A DNA stretch of 15,643 nucleotides from Acidobacteriaceae bacterium. Lineage in GTDB: Bacteria > Acidobacteriota > Terriglobia > Terriglobales > Acidobacteriaceae. Made by a program: the position numbers and the translations under genes. The notes under the pieces are model-generated. The model saw only the letters and a list, made by a program, of their open reading frames with translations. It had not been told where the DNA came from and ran no database searches. Of the stretch, positions 14,601 to 15,643 are shown in pieces; the stretch's first letter is position 1; each line of letters opens with the position of its first letter. The stretch is from positions 1 to 15,643 of the forward strand of contig PMOF01000204.1 of assembly GCA_003162495.1 (NCBI GenBank), given 5' to 3'.

Positions 14601-15248
14601 GGCCGAGGCGAGCTCGGTGGTGGCGCCGTCGAGCAGGATGTCGCCACCTCCCTGTTGTCCGCCGCTGAGCTTAAAGGCTCCGGCGGGCGGCGAGGAGGGG
14701 TTGTTGCTCATGGTGCCGGCGAATCCGGGCGAGAGCGACGCGAATTCAAGCGGGTTGCGGATCTCACCGCCGAAGGGCAGCGGCAGCGATTCCAGTACCT
14801 CAGGCGACATCGTAAAGCCGACATCGGAGGATTCGGACTCCAGGTGCGAAGCGTCGCTGGTCACGGTCACCGTAGCCTGTGCCGAACCGATCTTCAACTG
14901 AACATTGACGGTGGAAGTGCTGGCAACGGCCACGTCGATGCCCACTTGCCGGTAGGTTTCAAAGCCGTTAGCATTAACTTCCAGTGTGTAAGTTCCCGGC
15001 GGAAGCTCGGGAAACGTGAACAGACCCTCAGGGCTGGACTTGCTGTCGTAGGGGCTTCCCGTCTGGGTCTCCGTCAGCGTGATGGCTGCGCCTTGAATTA
15101 CGGCTCCACTTGTATCATTTATCGTGCCGGTCAGGCTTCCTCTGCCCGATTGGGCAAGCACGGGGACGCCTGCCACCAAACCAAACGCCGCCAACAGCAG
15201 TAACAATAGGCGCCATGTTCTGTGCGCCGTCGGTCGATTGCGATTCAT
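11643..15248 (-). CDS. Oar-like TonB-dependent receptor, 1201 residues
   Basis: The signal peptide spans about 1-32 (TWRLLLLLLAAFGLVAG, ending VLAQ). Residues 36-120 are a carboxypeptidase-regulatory-like Ig-type domain (GSLTGTINDTSGAVIQGAAI, ELPPGTYTLEV). The plug follows at about 125-258, with DILLDGATTELA and SVEAVSEFKVMTNTFDAQFG then GGVVNLVSKQGTN. The remainder is a very long beta-barrel (about 262-1201) rich in Tyr, Asn and Gly, ending SLRVTF with the terminal Phe used for outer-membrane insertion. This layout is typical of acidobacterial receptors related to Oar. By family it imports a bulky substrate through the outer membrane using TonB/ExbBD energy; which substrate is unknown. The start at 15248 is chosen for AGGAG 5 nt upstream. 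It follows an MFS-like gene by 29 bp and precedes two TPR genes on the same strand. Confidence 0.92.
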   Translation of the reverse strand: MNRNRPTAHRTWRLLLLLLAAFGLVAGVPVLAQSGRGSLTGTINDTSGAVIQGAAITLTETQTGSPYDSKSSPEGLFTFPELPPGTYTLEVNANGFETYRQVGIDVAVASTSTVNVQLKIGSAQATVTVTSDASHLESESSDVGFTMSPEVLESLPLPFGGEIRNPLEFASLSPGFAGTMSNNPSSPPAGAFKLSGGQQGGGDILLDGATTELASANMQVTYNFSVEAVSEFKVMTNTFDAQFGSASGGVVNLVSKQGTNSLHGSAYDLLKNRVLDADSWLNDYQNAVFGPKSTTKPIDTQNDFGASVGGPVRVPWLYNGKDKSFFFFNYEGFRQQNGGTSLLSAPTQAMLGGDFSSLLTPTTIGGQTFQAHIIYDYSTCTGANQGKTCQAYPNNKITEPADPVFAAASKVMPSAPAGATSPYFNINDDSSNREQADQWSIRIDENINARNKITGSYFTGNMPYISTQSLGPLYTGGNIQGNKYVRLGYDFIITPTLLNHFNAGFTRRRRLETSGEGGFGGNWASKFGLKGVGDQVFPKFTYNYPGNGINSPSDGQSIFYDNVFQYDDAVSWQKGRHSFRFGGEFRAAQFNLGILTGSAGQFTFGTGPTSTPTDTNSGFGFASFYRGAASNAYIDIPQINGFRAKYVAFFAADDWKVDNKLTLNLGLRYDMPIPVTEQADRMSYVDPTLPNPGAGGLPGAYVFEGSGTGRLGGNSPQSIFKKAFGPRLGLAYSVDPKTVIRTGYGIYFSTQRVGGFAEDDSQGFFSSYTYPTPASLQTPAVVLSQITAYPGNLPPFIDPTVMNGQNNALFLESKVDRPGTIQNWTLDVQRQLPFNTIVDVGYVGAHGDHLQAFMHDPNQGNPANLSRGACLQVNIANQATSPACAGQPMVAAPYAGFTGTVSQALRPYPQYGTVTVDSATMDDPFGDYTYDAMQVQVTKRTSSGLTVLASYSWSKNITNADSEYPTEAAWEGDGTSGALNTYNLKVEKALSQFDIPQRVVLAWTYDLPFGKGRQFANQGGAVNVLAGGWRIAAVQKYQSGTPLSVTSPGWTSGIFAGGEGATGSSSRPNSVSGQSVNALHGKYVWGTSRLLNQAAFTPAANFTFGDAPRALGARELFNTSEDFNVTKAIPMFTERVQTDFRVEFFDLFNRHRFTGFDTSVTCSTSSTQTCSPLVNTNSNFGNASGLAYGPRNIQGSLRVTF

Positions 15249-15253
15249 TGTGT

Positions 15254-15258
15254 CTCCT
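15254..15258 (-). promoter_or_regulatory. Ribosome binding site deciding the receptor start
   Basis: On the minus strand AGGAG lies 5 nt (ACACA) before the ATG at 15248. Two earlier in-frame ATGs (15272 and 15263) would put extra residues in front of a normal signal peptide and lie upstream of this site. Confidence 0.7.
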
Positions 15259-15277
15259 CTCATCGTTTGCATGGTTT

Positions 15278-15643
15278 TCAGGCCTCCATTTGGCTTGCGG
15301 TAAAGCTTGCGACGGGGGAAACGCCGTTTCCCGCCGCTGTCAGACCCCGAAAGATCTGGTTAGCCACCTTGATTGAAAGCAACTGCAGCAGTGCAATCAC
15401 AGGCAAGGCGTACTTGAGAGCTGCGATTCCCGATCCCCAATAGGCAATAGCCAGGAACAAGCAGCAGCCCAGTGCTCGTCCTAGAAAAAGTCCGAACTCG
15501 TGGTTGAAGATATAGGCGTACTGGTTGCGTCCTTCGATATGGGAGACCACGTCGACCACCTGCAGTTGGATCGGATAATAAGCAAGATCCAGCAACGGCT
15601 TAGCCAGCAAAAGACACCCGATGAAGATGAGCACGCCCACAGC
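15278..15643 (-). CDS. Polytopic membrane protein, possibly MFS transporter (C-terminal part)
   Basis: The frame is open to the window edge, so the N-terminal part is missing; about 121 residues are present. There are about three hydrophobic segments: VLIFIGCLLLAKPLLDLAYY, FLGRALGCCLFLAIAYWGSG and ALPVIALLQLLSIKVA. Between the first two is RNQYAYIFNHEFGLFLGRALG, which resembles the charged loop followed by a GR-containing helix seen in some major facilitator transporters (YqgE-like group). The C-terminal tail is short and polar. The assignment to MFS is tentative; any polytopic inner-membrane protein would fit the hydrophobicity. The stop lies only 29 bp before the TonB receptor start on the same strand, which suggests co-transcription. 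Confidence 0.5.
   Translation of the reverse strand, partial: AVGVLIFIGCLLLAKPLLDLAYYPIQLQVVDVVSHIEGRNQYAYIFNHEFGLFLGRALGCCLFLAIAYWGSGIAALKYALPVIALLQLLSIKVANQIFRGLTAAGNGVSPVASFTASQMEA

Noticed and set aside
14394..15203. Plus-strand open frame of 269 codons within the receptor gene
   Set aside because: It is antisense to the plug and carboxypeptidase-like domains of the receptor and has no recognisable family.

Overview
The window looks like chromosomal DNA of a GC-rich Gram-negative bacterium, most likely an acidobacterium (Terriglobia/Acidobacteriaceae type). This rests on the very long Oar-like TonB-dependent receptor with an N-terminal carboxypeptidase-regulatory-like domain, the end of a second such receptor, large secreted TPR proteins, DUF4097 and DUF3224 proteins, and a eukaryote-like myo-inositol oxygenase. 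The taxonomic call is an inference from gene families. No rRNA or tRNA gene, CRISPR array, transposase or phage gene was recognised.

Layout. Positions 1-375 (+) hold the C-terminal end of an outer-membrane TonB-dependent receptor. It runs tail to tail into a secreted DUF4097 protein (372-1202, -), and both genes stop inside one CTAG. Upstream of the DUF4097 gene on the same strand is an HlyD/MacA-type periplasmic adaptor (1503-2708, -). Degenerate 7-bp repeat arrays lie on both sides of the adaptor gene. Diverging from it are a CNNM/CBS/CorC membrane protein (3010-4377, +) and a phosphoglycolate-phosphatase-like HAD enzyme (4491-5222, +). A hairpin terminator separates the HAD gene from the convergent inositol oxygenase (5317-6204, -). 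Then come a DUF3224 protein (6405-6917, +) and a second HAD hydrolase (6942-7673, +), separated by 24 bp that contain a perfect dyad. A 320-bp region between convergent genes follows, with no convincing gene but several hairpins.

The right half is one minus-strand block read from high to low coordinates. It contains the end of an MFS-like membrane protein (15278-15643), a 1201-residue Oar-like TonB receptor starting 29 bp after it (11643-15248), a strong hairpin (11555-11594), and two exported TPR proteins. The TPR genes overlap by ATGA (9553-11442 and 7994-9556). The block reads as an envelope uptake module: outer-membrane receptor, periplasmic TPR partners and possibly an inner-membrane transporter. 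The substrate cannot be told from the sequence.

Most genes belong to known families. The points most worth a second look are the 7-bp arrays around the adaptor gene, the transporter/TonB receptor/double-TPR arrangement, the lone but apparently complete inositol oxygenase, and the structured DNA at 7858-7925. Nothing here is clearly a wholly new system.
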